DNA of 64,000 nt. Origin: Sediminimonas qiaohouensis DSM 21189. GTDB taxonomy: Bacteria > Pseudomonadota > Alphaproteobacteria > Rhodobacterales > Rhodobacteraceae. The stretch covers positions 411,854 to 475,853 of the forward strand of contig NZ_AUIJ01000001.1 of NCBI RefSeq assembly GCF_000423645.1, written 5' to 3'. Below the pieces are notes generated by a model that had not been told where the DNA came from, did not search any database, and worked only from the letters and a program-made list of their open reading frames with translations. Positions 47,542 through 56,795 of this stretch are shown here, one piece after another; the first letter of the stretch is position 1; each line of letters begins with the position of its first letter. Position numbers and translations under genes: made by a program.

Positions 47542-47879
47542 CAATGCATCCGCGCGCCACATGGCACGTCCTCATCAGGACCCACCAGAACGATACGGCC
47601 CTCCGCGTCGGCGGCCCCCAGAACCAGAACTTCCGACATGAACGGGCCGATCTGGCGCGGCGGGAAATTCACCACGGCCATCACCTGACGGCCCGGCAAC
47701 TCGTCCGGCGCATAGAGATCGGTTATCTGCGCCGAGGTCTTTTTCTCCCCGAGGTCCGCGCCGAAATCGATCCATAGCTTGATCGCAGGCGTCCGCGCCT
47801 CGGGAAACGGCTCGGCCCGCGTGATCCGGCCAACGCGAATATCCACGGCCAGGAAGTCGTCAAACGTGATTTCAGCCAT
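47541..47879 (-). CDS. CsaA-type tRNA-binding protein
   Basis: The 112-residue protein is a stand-alone EMAP/tRNA-binding OB fold: FLAVDIRVGRITRAEPFPEA, KLWIDFGADLGEKKTSAQIT, VMAVVNFPPRQIGPFMSEVL. CsaA homodimers resemble the C-terminus of MetRS and have reported chaperone or tRNA-binding activity. Its start overlaps the proC stop by 8 bases and its stop overlaps the next start, so three genes are translationally linked. Confidence 0.9.
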   Translation of the reverse strand: MAEITFDDFLAVDIRVGRITRAEPFPEARTPAIKLWIDFGADLGEKKTSAQITDLYAPDELPGRQVMAVVNFPPRQIGPFMSEVLVLGAADAEGRIVLVGPDEDVPCGARMH

Positions 47880-48687
47880 TTGCCAATTCCCGCGAGCGAT
47901 CTGCGGACGCCTTCACCGCCCGGCGCAACAGGGCGGGAAAGCCGCCCTCTTCGTCCATGAGCACCTTGAGCGCCGCCTGCGTCGTCCCGTTCGGGCTGGT
48001 GACGTTGATCCGCAATTGCGTCGGCGTCTCGTCTGCCGCCTCGGCCAGGGCGCCTGCCCCTGCCACGGTGGCCTTGGCCAGTTGCATCGCCAGGTCCGGC
48101 GAAAGCCCCTCGGCCTCTCCGGCCGCCGCGAGTGTCTCGATCATGTGAAAAACATAGGCCGGCCCCGATCCGGACACCCCGGTCACGGCATCCATCTGCG
48201 CCTCATTATCAAGGCGCACCACCTGCCCCACCGCGCCAAGCAACTGTTCGGCCAGGTCCATTTGATCCGCATCCACGTGGCTGTTCCCGACGATGGCGGT
48301 GATCCCGCGCCCGACGGCGGCGGGCGTGTTGGGCATTGCGCGGATGACCGGCGTATTGGCGCCGAGAACCTCCTCGTAGGTCGCGATCGGCGTTCCCGCC
48401 GCGACCGATAGGAACACGGTGTCGCCGCCCCCCATCCGGACCAACGCGGGCAAGGCGTCGCCCATCATCTGCGGCTTGACCGCGATCAGGGCAATCGCGG
48501 GCCGCGCCGGCAATTCCGCATTCAAGTGCACGCCCGTGCCACCAAGCCAATCGGACGGCGACGGATCAATCACCCAGACGCTGCTCGGGGGGAGGCCATC
48601 ATTCAGCCACCCCTCCAACATGGCCGAACCCATCTTGCCGCATCCCAGCAAAACCAATCCGTGCTTTGCAAGATATTCCATGTTCAT
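47872..48687 (-). CDS. proC: pyrroline-5-carboxylate reductase
   Basis: The 271-residue NAD(P)H enzyme makes proline from P5C. The N-terminal Rossmann loop is LVLLGCGKMGSAMLEGWL. IALIAVKPQMMGDALPAL, the VIRAMPNTPAAVGRG block, and the C-terminal ALAEAADETPTQLRINVTSP and GTTQAALKVL signature are all clear. Length fits the family. It is preceded at 41 bases by a YbjN-domain gene, a frequent association in Rhodobacterales. Confidence 0.96.
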   Translation of the reverse strand: MNMEYLAKHGLVLLGCGKMGSAMLEGWLNDGLPPSSVWVIDPSPSDWLGGTGVHLNAELPARPAIALIAVKPQMMGDALPALVRMGGGDTVFLSVAAGTPIATYEEVLGANTPVIRAMPNTPAAVGRGITAIVGNSHVDADQMDLAEQLLGAVGQVVRLDNEAQMDAVTGVSGSGPAYVFHMIETLAAAGEAEGLSPDLAMQLAKATVAGAGALAEAADETPTQLRINVTSPNGTTQAALKVLMDEEGGFPALLRRAVKASADRSRELANG

Positions 48688-48728
48688 GGGGTCCCCTCCC
48701 TGAATTCCGACTCCGGTCGGGGACTGTT

Positions 48729-49229
48729 TTATGCGCGCCCGTAAGCCTCTGCAATGGCGACCTCGATCGCCTGCTCGGGACGTTGATTACCCCAGACCAC
48801 CAATTGCAGCGCAGGATAGTACCGCTCGGAACTCAGAACCGCGGCGCTGATCATCGTGTCGATTTGCTCGGGCGAGGCAACCTGCCCACCGCTCAGCACC
48901 AGGCCATAGCGATACACCATCAGCTGCTGCGCCGCCCAAAAGCTGAACGCGCCCGCCCAGCACTGATCGTTGACAGCGTTGAGCGTCTCGTAGAGTGCAA
49001 GCACCCGATCCTCGGGCGGCTCCATTTCGAAGGTACAGATCATGCGTAGGGTTTCATCGAATCCCGACCAGGCAAGAGTGATGGAATAGGTGCGCCATTG
49101 CCCTTCGACGGCCATGGCGATCTGATCATCGCCCAGGCGGTCGAATTCCCAGCTATGATGCTCGGCAATGTGTTCAACGATGTCGATGGGGTGGATATCT
49201 TCTTCCACGAACTGCTCTGACAGGGCCAC
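48729..49229 (-). CDS. YbjN-domain protein
   Basis: The 166-residue soluble protein starts with a GTG at 49229. It matches the YbjN/type III secretion chaperone-like fold family: HPIDIVEHIAEHHSWEFDRL, TYSITLAWSGFDETLRMICT, LALYETLNAVNDQCWAGAFS, and VAIAEAYGRA at the end. YbjN in E. coli influences stress response and motility; the mechanism is not settled. It heads the proC run and is divergent from the aromatic cluster across a 303-base region that contains a large palindrome. Confidence 0.88.
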   Translation of the reverse strand: MALSEQFVEEDIHPIDIVEHIAEHHSWEFDRLGDDQIAMAVEGQWRTYSITLAWSGFDETLRMICTFEMEPPEDRVLALYETLNAVNDQCWAGAFSFWAAQQLMVYRYGLVLSGGQVASPEQIDTMISAAVLSSERYYPALQLVVWGNQRPEQAIEVAIAEAYGRA

Positions 49230-49441
49230 TGCGCCACCTCATTTGTTTGTAGCGTCCGGGGCTGGCAGCGCCCCAAGCGCTAGGTGCCTGCTCAAAACCG
49301 GCACTATGTGCCAGTCCTCTATACCAGATATGGTGCTATGCGAGGTGAAGCGTGTAAAGCTAAACTTTGGTGAACATGACATTAAGTTGTGGATAGTTCC
49401 CAAGGCCGCACAGGATATGGACCCCCTGACAGCACCACCAT

Positions 49442-49479
49442 ATTAATTTCAAACTTGAAGCTTCAAGCTTGAAATTAAT
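49442..49479. promoter_or_regulatory. 38-bp near-perfect palindrome, candidate MarR operator
   Basis: The outer arms ATTAATTTCAA and TTGAAATTAAT are perfectly inverted. The inner part is TTGAAGCTTCAA flanked by ACT/AGC spacers, with only one mismatched pair over the whole element. It lies about 54 bases before the first gene of the aromatic cluster and in the shared region with the YbjN gene. The cluster's own MarR protein is the obvious candidate ligand-controlled repressor. Confidence 0.8.
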
Positions 49480-49482
49480 AAT
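49455..49482 (+). promoter_or_regulatory. putative promoter overlapped by the palindrome
   Basis: TTGAAG (49455-49460) and AATAAT (49477-49482) are 16 bases apart, so both hexamers lie in or next to the palindrome. Repressor binding there would block RNA polymerase. The -10 match is moderate. Confidence 0.4.
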
Positions 49483-49532
49483 CGCTCGTGACACCCTGCA
49501 CCCGACGCAATCGCGCTGAGGGAGATGACATA

Positions 49533-51827
49533 ATGCGAATCCTGTGCCTCGGAGGCGGTCCGGCGGGCCTTTACTTCGCAATCAGCATGAAGCTGCGCGA
49601 CCCCGCGCATGACGTGACCGTGCTTGAGCGCAACGCCGCGAACAATACATTCGGCTGGGGAGTCGTCCTATCCGATGATGCGCTGGACCGCATGCAACGG
49701 AACGATCCCAAAAGCACACAGGAAATCCGTGATCAGTTCGCCTATTGGGACGACATCGCGGTCGAGCACAACGGCGTTCGCACCGTATCGGGCGGGCACG
49801 GCTTTGCCGGCATCGGGCGCAAGCGGATGCTTATCATTCTGCAACAGCGCGCGCGCGAACTGGGCGTCGAGATGCGCTTCGAGACAGAATTCAAGGGAGC
49901 CGAGGAATACCGCAAGGAATATGACCTTGTCGTCGCCGCCGACGGGATCAACTCGAGGGTCCGCAACGAATACGAAGACATCTTTCGCCCCGATATCGAC
50001 ACCCGCCTGTGCAAGTTTGTCTGGCTGGGCACCCATCAGAAATTCGATGACGCGTTCACGTTCATTTTCGAGAAGACCGAGCACGGCTGGATGTGGGCGC
50101 ATGTCTACCAGTTCGACGACAATACCGCGACCTTCATCGTCGAATGCCTGCAACGCACATGGGACGATTTCGGCTTTGAACACATGAGCAAGGAAGAAAC
50201 CGTCGAAACCTGCCGCAAGGTGTTCGAAAAGCACCTCGGCGGGCACGAGTTGATGTCGAACGCAGAGCACCTGCGCGGCTCGGCGGTCTGGATGAACTTC
50301 CCGCGAGTCATCTGCGAGAAGTGGTATCATGAAAACGTGGTCCTGATGGGCGATGCGGCAGCCACCGGGCATTTTTCCATCGGGTCCGGGACCCGCCTTG
50401 CCTTTGACAGCGCCATTGCACTGGCCGATTACCTACACTCGGAACCGACGATGGAGCGCGCCTTTGAGCGGTATCAAGAAGAGCGCCGCCTCGAGGTGCT
50501 GCGCCTGCAATCCGCGGCACGCAATTCGCTGGAATGGTTCGAGGAGGTCGAGCGCTATCTTGATCAGCACCCGATCCAGTTCACCTATAACCTGCTCACC
50601 CGCTCGCAGCGGATAAGCCATGAAAACCTGCGCTTGCGCGACCCTGAATGGGTAAAAACGGCCGAGCGGTGGTTCCAGACACAGGCCGGCGTGCCCGAGG
50701 ATGCCCCCGTGCGCGCGCCCATGTTCGCGCCCTACCAGTTGCGCGGCATGACGCTGGAAAACCGCGTCGTCGTATCGCCCATGGCGCAATACAAGGCGGT
50801 CGACGGCTGCCCGACCGATTGGCACTTCGTCCACTACGCCGAACGCGCGAAGGGCGGCGCCGGACTGGTCTATACCGAAATGACCTGCGTCAGCCCGGAA
50901 GGGCGGATCACCCCCGGTTGCCCCGGTCTGTATGCCCCCGAGCACGAAGCGGCCTGGACCCGCCTGACCGATTTCGTGCACGCCGAGACGCGTGCGCGCA
51001 TCTGCTGCCAGATCGGGCACTCGGGGCGCAAGGGATCAACACAGCTCGGCTGGGAGGAAATGGATGCCCCCCTGCCCGACGGCAACTGGGATATCGTCTC
51101 GGCCTCGCCGATCCCGTGGTCGCCGCGAAACGCGACACCGCGCGAGATCACCCGCGCCGAGATGGACGAGGTTCGCGATCAGTTCGTCGCAAGCGCCGAG
51201 ATGGCAGAGCGTGCGGGCTTCGACATGATCGAGCTGCACGCCGCGCACGGCTATCTGCTGTCGTCGTTCATCTCTCCGATCTCGAACCAACGTACCTATG
51301 CGTATGGTGGGGGCCTCGAAAACCGCATGCGCTACCCGCTCGAAGTGTTTGAAGCGATGCGCGCGGCCTGGCCTGAGGACAAGCCGATGTCCGTGCGCAT
51401 TTCGGCCAACGATTGGCTGGACGCGGACGGCATCACGCCGCAAGACGCGGTCGAAATCGCCGCCATGTTCCGCTCCGCTGGCGCCGACATCATCGACGTG
51501 TCGGCCGGACAAACCAGCCCCGATGCCCGCCCGGTGTATGGGCGCATGTTCCAAACGCCGTTTTCCAACCGGATTCGCAATGAGCTGGACATGCCGACCA
51601 TGGCCGTCGGCAACATCTTCGAAATCGACCATGTCAACTCGATCCTGATGGCGGGGCGCGCCGATCTGGTCTGCCTTGCACGGCCGCACCTGTCCGATCC
51701 GTACTGGACATTGCACGCCGCCGTTTCCCTTGGCGACACCGATGTGTATTGGCCCGCCCCCTACCTCGCCGGGCGCGATCAGGCTTACCGATTGCAAGAG
51801 AAAGCGCAGGAGGCGATCCGAGTATGA
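49533..51827 (+). CDS. abmA: fused flavin monooxygenase / OYE-type reductase, 2-aminobenzoyl-CoA (or salicylyl-CoA) type
   Basis: This 764-residue two-domain flavoprotein has an N-terminal single-component aromatic hydroxylase (about 1-385) with FAD loop [17 protein letters not shown] and the later [20 protein letters not shown]. The C-terminal old-yellow-enzyme TIM barrel (about 395-764) starts [20 protein letters not shown], then [20 protein letters not shown] and [17 protein letters not shown]. The fusion matches 2-aminobenzoyl-CoA monooxygenase/reductase of Azoarcus evansii, which hydroxylates and then reduces the ring without oxygenolytic cleavage; databases also use the name salicylyl-CoA 5-hydroxylase/oxidoreductase. 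GGGAG precedes the ATG. It is first in the cluster; its stop overlaps the SDR start (ATGA). Confidence 0.88.
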   Translation: MRILCLGGGPAGLYFAISMKLRDPAHDVTVLERNAANNTFGWGVVLSDDALDRMQRNDPKSTQEIRDQFAYWDDIAVEHNGVRTVSGGHGFAGIGRKRMLIILQQRARELGVEMRFETEFKGAEEYRKEYDLVVAADGINSRVRNEYEDIFRPDIDTRLCKFVWLGTHQKFDDAFTFIFEKTEHGWMWAHVYQFDDNTATFIVECLQRTWDDFGFEHMSKEETVETCRKVFEKHLGGHELMSNAEHLRGSAVWMNFPRVICEKWYHENVVLMGDAAATGHFSIGSGTRLAFDSAIALADYLHSEPTMERAFERYQEERRLEVLRLQSAARNSLEWFEEVERYLDQHPIQFTYNLLTRSQRISHENLRLRDPEWVKTAERWFQTQAGVPEDAPVRAPMFAPYQLRGMTLENRVVVSPMAQYKAVDGCPTDWHFVHYAERAKGGAGLVYTEMTCVSPEGRITPGCPGLYAPEHEAAWTRLTDFVHAETRARICCQIGHSGRKGSTQLGWEEMDAPLPDGNWDIVSASPIPWSPRNATPREITRAEMDEVRDQFVASAEMAERAGFDMIELHAAHGYLLSSFISPISNQRTYAYGGGLENRMRYPLEVFEAMRAAWPEDKPMSVRISANDWLDADGITPQDAVEIAAMFRSAGADIIDVSAGQTSPDARPVYGRMFQTPFSNRIRNELDMPTMAVGNIFEIDHVNSILMAGRADLVCLARPHLSDPYWTLHAAVSLGDTDVYWPAPYLAGRDQAYRLQEKAQEAIRV

Positions 51828-52567
51828 CCGTGGAGGGCACACGCGTATTGATCACCGGCGGCGGCAGCGGCGTAGGCGCCGACCTCGCGCGCGGCTTCGC
51901 CGCTGCGGGGGCTTCCCAAGTCATCATCGCGGGCCGACGGCCAGAGCCCCTAAACGCCGTGGCCGAAGGCAATGCCGCGATCCGCGCCATCCCAACCGAT
52001 ATAACGAATGAGGCGCAAGTCGCCTCGCTTTTCGAAAGCGCCGGCCCGGTGGACATCGTCATCGCGAACGCCGGAGCGGCCGAAAGCGCGCCGTTCAAAC
52101 ACACCACGCTGGATCATTGGAACGCCATGATGGCCGTGAACCTGACCGGCGTATTCCTAACGCTGCGCGCGGGATTGTCGCAAATGCCGGGGTGGGGGCG
52201 GCTGATTTCCGTCGCCTCGACGGCGGGCCTCAAGGGCTACGCATATGTCGCGCCCTACGCCGCCGCGAAACATGGCGTCGTGGGCATGACCCGCGCGCTG
52301 GCTCTCGAACTGGCCAAAAGCGATATCACCGCGAACGCGCTCTGCCCCGGTTTTTTGGACACCGAGATGACCGATCGCTCGATCCACAACATCATGGAAA
52401 AGACCGGCAAAAGCGCGGACGAGGCCCGCACCGCCCTTGCCGCCCACAACCCGCAAAAACGCCTGATCCAGCCCGCCGAAGTGACCGCCGCAGCGCTTTG
52501 GCTATGCGGTCCGGGCAGCGAGGGGATCAACGGGCAGGCAATCGCAATTGCGGGGGGCGAAGTATGA
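51824..52567 (+). CDS. SDR-family dehydrogenase of the aromatic cluster
   Basis: The 247-residue short-chain dehydrogenase has the cofactor loop [18 protein letters not shown] (residues about 8-25), NAGAAES, the Ser in [12 protein letters not shown], and the catalytic Y-x3-K in APYAAAKHG. The C-terminal [12 protein letters not shown] is typical of the 3-oxoacyl reductase/3-hydroxyacyl-CoA dehydrogenase branch. In this cluster it could oxidise a ring or chain hydroxyacyl-CoA after the monooxygenase/reductase. It overlaps genes on both sides by 4 bases. Confidence 0.88.
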   Translation: MTVEGTRVLITGGGSGVGADLARGFAAAGASQVIIAGRRPEPLNAVAEGNAAIRAIPTDITNEAQVASLFESAGPVDIVIANAGAAESAPFKHTTLDHWNAMMAVNLTGVFLTLRAGLSQMPGWGRLISVASTAGLKGYAYVAPYAAAKHGVVGMTRALALELAKSDITANALCPGFLDTEMTDRSIHNIMEKTGKSADEARTALAAHNPQKRLIQPAEVTAAALWLCGPGSEGINGQAIAIAGGEV

Positions 52568-53013
52568 CCGAGCAAACCGCCCCGCTCACCCGCCGCCGCC
52601 TGCGCACATGGCTGCGCATCCTTCGGCTGACCCGCGGCGCCGAAAACCACCTGCGTGAATTCCTGCGGGCGGAATGCGACACCACCCTGCCAAGGTTCGA
52701 CGTCATGGCCGCGCTCTATCGCGCCGACAAGCCGATGAAGATGAGCGAGTTGAGCCAGAAGCTGCTTGTCTCCAACGGCAACGCAACCGCCGTGGTGGAC
52801 CGGCTGGAACAGGACGGGCTGGCCATACGCGTGGCCAGCGAAACCGATCGCCGCGTCAAACATGTCACCCTGTCCGATGCCGGACGCGACCGCTTCGCCG
52901 TCCTTGCCCGCGCGCACGAGGCGGAAGTGGACAAACTGTTTGCCAATCTCGGGCATGACGAGCTTGACATGATGCGCACCATCATCCGCCGTATGGAAGG
53001 ACCCTCGCAATGA
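52564..53013 (+). CDS. MarR-family regulator of the aromatic cluster
   Basis: The 149-residue winged-helix protein has helix-turn-helix [20 protein letters not shown] (about residues 59-78) and the wing [21 protein letters not shown]- and C-terminal helices would form the dimer. Regulators of this group controlling CoA-type aromatic pathways often release DNA on binding an aryl-CoA. Encoded inside the operon with ATGA overlaps on both sides, it is a likely autoregulator acting at the palindrome near 49.46 kb. Confidence 0.88.
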   Translation: MTEQTAPLTRRRLRTWLRILRLTRGAENHLREFLRAECDTTLPRFDVMAALYRADKPMKMSELSQKLLVSNGNATAVVDRLEQDGLAIRVASETDRRVKHVTLSDAGRDRFAVLARAHEAEVDKLFANLGHDELDMMRTIIRRMEGPSQ

Positions 53014-53825
53014 CCGAACTCGCCCCACTGAAACCGGAGCATTTCGACTGGCAGGTCAAGGACCGGATCGCCACGATCCGCCTGACCCGCCCCGACCGCA
53101 AGAACCCCCTCACCTTTGACAGCTATGCCGAGCTGCGTGACACTTTCCGCGCCCTGCCCTATGCCACCGATGTCGATGTGGTAATATTTGCCTCCAACGG
53201 CGGCAATTTCTGCTCTGGCGGCGACGTGCACGAAATCATCGGTCCGCTGGTGGATATGGACATGAAGGAGCTGCTGGCGTTCACGCGAATGACCGGGGAC
53301 TTGGTAAAGGCCATGATCGGATGCAGCAAACCCGTGATCGCCGCCGTCGACGGTATCTGCGTGGGCGCGGGCGCGATCATCGCGATGGCCTCGGACATGC
53401 GGCTGGCATCTGAGCAGGCGAAATGCGCCTTCCTGTTCACCCGCGTCGGGCTGGCCGGTTGCGACATGGGGGCCTGCGCGATGCTGCCGCGCATCATCGG
53501 GCAAGGCCGCGCGGCAGAGCTGCTTTATACCGGGCGCAGCATGAGCGCGACTGAAGGCCATACATGGGGTTTCTGGAACGCCGTGCACCCGACCGAAGAG
53601 GCACTGAATGACGCCGCGCGCACATTGGCCGAGCGCCTTGCCGCCGGCCCCACCTTTGCCCACGGCATCACCAAAACGCAGCTGAACCAGGAATGGAACA
53701 TGGGCCTTGAGCAGGCCATCGAGGCCGAGGCACAGGCGCAGGCCATCTGCATGCAAACAGGTGATTTCGAGCGCGCCTACCGCGCCTTCGCGGCCCGGGC
53801 AACACCGGAATTCAAGGGCGACTGA
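53010..53825 (+). CDS. enoyl-CoA hydratase/isomerase family protein
   Basis: The 271-residue crotonase-fold protein has the first oxyanion segment [20 protein letters not shown] and the second [20 protein letters not shown] (about residues 112-131). [20 protein letters not shown] carries the usual Gly, but with D-M-G-A in place of the hydratase Glu region, so exact chemistry (hydration, isomerisation or ring hydrolysis) is open. It overlaps the MarR and acyl-CoA dehydrogenase genes. The expected role is a beta-oxidation-like step or ring opening of the reduced aromatic CoA ester. Confidence 0.88.
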   Translation: MTELAPLKPEHFDWQVKDRIATIRLTRPDRKNPLTFDSYAELRDTFRALPYATDVDVVIFASNGGNFCSGGDVHEIIGPLVDMDMKELLAFTRMTGDLVKAMIGCSKPVIAAVDGICVGAGAIIAMASDMRLASEQAKCAFLFTRVGLAGCDMGACAMLPRIIGQGRAAELLYTGRSMSATEGHTWGFWNAVHPTEEALNDAARTLAERLAAGPTFAHGITKTQLNQEWNMGLEQAIEAEAQAQAICMQTGDFERAYRAFAARATPEFKGD

Positions 53826-54982
53826 TGGCGGATAAATCCTTTCTCGACTGGCCTTTCCTCACACCCGCGCACAAGACGCTGGCGCACGATCTCGATGCAT
53901 GGGCGCAAGGCAGCATGGGCGCGATCGATCACGGCGACGCCGATGCCGCCTGCCGCGATCTCGTTTCGCGCCTTGGGCAAGGCGGGTGGCTGCGCCCCAC
54001 CGCCGCCGAGACCGGCGAGGCCTTCGACGTGCGCGCCCTGTGCCTGACCCGCGAAACGCTGGCGCGCCATGACGGGCTGGCCGATTTCGCCTTTGCCATG
54101 CAGGGGTTGGGCACAGGGGCGATTTCGCTTTTTGGGACGGACGCACAAAAATCGCGATGGCTGCCCCTTACCCGCAGCGGACAGGCCATCGCGGCGTTTG
54201 CCCTGACCGAACCGCAATCGGGATCGGACGTGGCGAACTCTACCATGACCGCGACGCGCGACGGCGACGACTACGTGCTTGATGGCGAAAAGACGTGGAT
54301 ATCGAACGGCGGCATCGCCGATGTCTATACCGTGTTCGCACGCACGGGCGACGCGCCGGGCGCGCGCGGGCTTTCGGCGTTCATAGTGCCCGCCGACACG
54401 CCGGGCCTTGAGGTGGCCGAGCGGCTGCAAACCATCGCGCCGCACCCGCTGGCAAGGCTGCGTTTTGACGGCTGCCGCGTGCCTTCCTCGGCCCTGATCG
54501 GCACGCAAGGCGCGGGATTCCGCATCGCGATGTCGGTGTTGGACGTGTTCCGCTCGACAGTGGCGGCGGCGGCACTTGGCTTTGCGCGGCGCGCGCTGGA
54601 CGAAGCCCTCGACCGCGTGGGCACGCGGCAGGTCGGCGGCGCGCCGCTGGCCGATCTGCAGATGGTCCAGGGGCACATCGCGGACATGGCCCTCGATGTC
54701 GATGCAAGCGCCCTGCTCGTTTACCGCGCCGCATGGGCCAAGGATAGCGGCGCCGACCGGATCACGCGCGAGGCCGCAATGGCCAAGCTGTTTTCGACGG
54801 AACAGGCGCAGAAGGTGATCGACCGCGCCGTTCAATTGCATGGCGGCGACGGCGTCAAATCGGGGGAAACGGTGGAACGGCTCTACCGCGACATCCGCTC
54901 GCTGCGCATCTACGAGGGGGCCTCGGACGTGCAGCGGATCGTCATCGCGCGTCAGACACTTGCCGCCTACCAGGGAGGATAG
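53825..54982 (+). CDS. acyl-CoA dehydrogenase family protein
   Basis: The 385-residue FAD enzyme shows [20 protein letters not shown] (about residues 122-141), [20 protein letters not shown], and the C-terminal [20 protein letters not shown] and [16 protein letters not shown]. These are the flavin- and CoA-binding signatures. Its partner may be the cyclic or opened acyl-CoA made by the upstream enzymes. The start codon shares a base with the hydratase stop (TGATG). The ligase gene begins 2 bases after the stop. Confidence 0.92.
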   Translation: MADKSFLDWPFLTPAHKTLAHDLDAWAQGSMGAIDHGDADAACRDLVSRLGQGGWLRPTAAETGEAFDVRALCLTRETLARHDGLADFAFAMQGLGTGAISLFGTDAQKSRWLPLTRSGQAIAAFALTEPQSGSDVANSTMTATRDGDDYVLDGEKTWISNGGIADVYTVFARTGDAPGARGLSAFIVPADTPGLEVAERLQTIAPHPLARLRFDGCRVPSSALIGTQGAGFRIAMSVLDVFRSTVAAAALGFARRALDEALDRVGTRQVGGAPLADLQMVQGHIADMALDVDASALLVYRAAWAKDSGADRITREAAMAKLFSTEQAQKVIDRAVQLHGGDGVKSGETVERLYRDIRSLRIYEGASDVQRIVIARQTLAAYQGG

Positions 54983-54983
54983 A

Positions 54984-56609
54984 ATGCTGGGACCAACCGG
55001 GCATATCGATACATTCGCGCGCGACCGCCTGCCGCCCGCAGATCAATGGCCTGATATCCTGCTGGACGGGTTCGACTATCCCGACCACCTCAATGCCGGG
55101 CATGAACTGACCGATGCGATGGTCGCGCGCGGCTTTGGCGATCACACCGCCCTGATCGGGAACGGGCGGCGGCGCACCTACAAGGAGCTTGCCGACTGGA
55201 CCAACCGCCTTGCGCATGCGCTGATCGAGGATCTGGGCGTGGAACCCGGCAACCGCGTGCTGATCCGGTCCGCCAACAACCCGGCGATGGTGGCCTGCTG
55301 GCTGGCGGCGACCAAGGTGGGCGCGGTGGTGGTCAACACCATGCCGATGCTGCGGGCCGCGGAGTTGGGTCAGATCGTGGACAAGGCCGAAATCACGCAT
55401 GCCCTGTGCGATACCCGGCTGCTGAATGAGATGGAAAAATGCGCCCACGACAGCCGCTTTCTAAAGCACGTGACGGGCTTTGACGGCACCTCCAACCATG
55501 ACGCGGAGCTCGATCACCTCGCCCTGGAAAAGCCGGTGCAGTTCGAGCCAGTGAAAACTGGGCGCGACGATGTGGCCCTTCTTGGGTTCACGTCGGGCAC
55601 CACCGGCGATCCCAAAGCGACGATGCATTTCCATCGCGACCTGCTGATTATCGCGGACGGCTACGCGCGCGAGGTTCTGAACGTGCAGCCCGAGGACGTA
55701 TTCGTCGGCTCTCCGCCCCTGGCGTTCACGTTCGGGCTGGGCGGGCTGGCGGTATTCCCCCTGCGTTTCGGCGCCACGGCGACGCTTCTGGAAAACGCCT
55801 CGCCGCCCAACATGATCGAGATAATCCAGAAATACCGCGCCACAATCTGCTTTACCGCGCCGACGGCCTACCGGGTGATGCTGGACGCGATGGACGACGG
55901 CGCCGATCTGTCCAGCCTGCGCGCCGCCGTGTCAGCCGGCGAAACCCTGCCCGGCCCTATCTATGAAGCCTGGATGGAAAAGACCGGCAAACCCATGCTG
56001 GACGGGATCGGCGCGACCGAGATGCTGCATATCTTCGTCTCTAACCGGCTTGAGGATTCGCGCCCGGGCTGCACCGGCCGCCCGGTTACCGGGTATCAGG
56101 CCCGCGTTGTCGATGATGAGTTGAACGATGTTCCCACCGGCGAGGTCGGTCGCCTTGCCGTGCGCGGGCCGACAGGCTGTCGCTATCTCGACGACGCGCG
56201 CCAGGGCGATTACGTGCGCGAGGGGTGGAACATCACCGGCGACAGCTTTCGCATGGACGCTGATGGCTATCTGTATTTCGCCGCGCGCAACGACGACATG
56301 ATCGTTTCGTCCGGCTACAACATTGCCGGCCCCGAAGTAGAAGCCGCGCTTTTGTCACACGCCGCCGTCAGCGAATGCGCCGTGATCGGCGTGCCCGATG
56401 AGGCGCGCGGCATGATCGTTCAAGCGCACGTGGCGCTGGCCGAAGGCTACGACGCTGATGACGGGCTTGCAAAAAAGCTACAAGACCACGTCAAGGCCAC
56501 GATAGCGCCCTACAAATATCCCCGCGCCATCAGGTTCGAGGCAGAGCTGCCAAAGACCGCCACGGGCAAGATCCGCAGGCACGTCCTGCGCGAGCAATAC
56601 GGAGGATAG
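54984..56609 (+). CDS. aryl-CoA ligase, 2-aminobenzoate-CoA ligase type
   Basis: The 541-residue ANL-superfamily enzyme activates a carboxylate as AMP ester and then CoA thioester. Motifs: the P-loop GFTSGTTGDPKATMHFHRD (about 197-215), DGIGATEMLHIFVSNR typical of benzoate/aminobenzoate-CoA ligases, the GWNITGDSFRMDADGYL hinge region, and the C-terminal catalytic Lys in PKTATGKIRRHVLR. The GATEMLH form fits aromatic rather than acetyl substrates. It would start the pathway by making 2-aminobenzoyl-CoA. AGGGAGGAT precedes the ATG. Confidence 0.88.
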   Translation: MLGPTGHIDTFARDRLPPADQWPDILLDGFDYPDHLNAGHELTDAMVARGFGDHTALIGNGRRRTYKELADWTNRLAHALIEDLGVEPGNRVLIRSANNPAMVACWLAATKVGAVVVNTMPMLRAAELGQIVDKAEITHALCDTRLLNEMEKCAHDSRFLKHVTGFDGTSNHDAELDHLALEKPVQFEPVKTGRDDVALLGFTSGTTGDPKATMHFHRDLLIIADGYAREVLNVQPEDVFVGSPPLAFTFGLGGLAVFPLRFGATATLLENASPPNMIEIIQKYRATICFTAPTAYRVMLDAMDDGADLSSLRAAVSAGETLPGPIYEAWMEKTGKPMLDGIGATEMLHIFVSNRLEDSRPGCTGRPVTGYQARVVDDELNDVPTGEVGRLAVRGPTGCRYLDDARQGDYVREGWNITGDSFRMDADGYLYFAARNDDMIVSSGYNIAGPEVEAALLSHAAVSECAVIGVPDEARGMIVQAHVALAEGYDADDGLAKKLQDHVKATIAPYKYPRAIRFEAELPKTATGKIRRHVLREQYGG

Positions 56610-56615
56610 CGGGAA

Positions 56616-56738
56616 GTGGACGAAACCGTTGCCATGTGTATGGTCTGTGATCGGGGCGCCCGCGCCTGGCGCAGCGCCCGCACAACCTATGAGGCGGCCA
56701 ACACCCACCCGGAAATGACGGGACCGGGACGGAAATGA
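56616..56738 (+). CDS. possible 40-residue protein with a C-x2-C pair
   Basis: A GTG start at 56616 follows a GGAGG (56601-56605). The frame encodes VDETVAMCMVCDRGARAWRS and a further 20 residues, ending at TGA 56736-56738. The C-M-V-C pair might bind metal. Alternatively this is only the 186-base untranslated gap before the substrate-binding-protein gene. There is no family match to support it. Confidence 0.25.
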   Translation: MDETVAMCMVCDRGARAWRSARTTYEAANTHPEMTGPGRK

Positions 56739-56795
56739 TAACCCCCTGAACCATGGGGACCCCAATCCGTCATCAACCAACAGGAGGACGACACA

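Noticed and set aside
51036..51842. Minus-strand open frame inside the fused monooxygenase/reductase gene
   Set aside because: It is a shadow of the OYE domain; the sense frame has continuous family similarity through this region.
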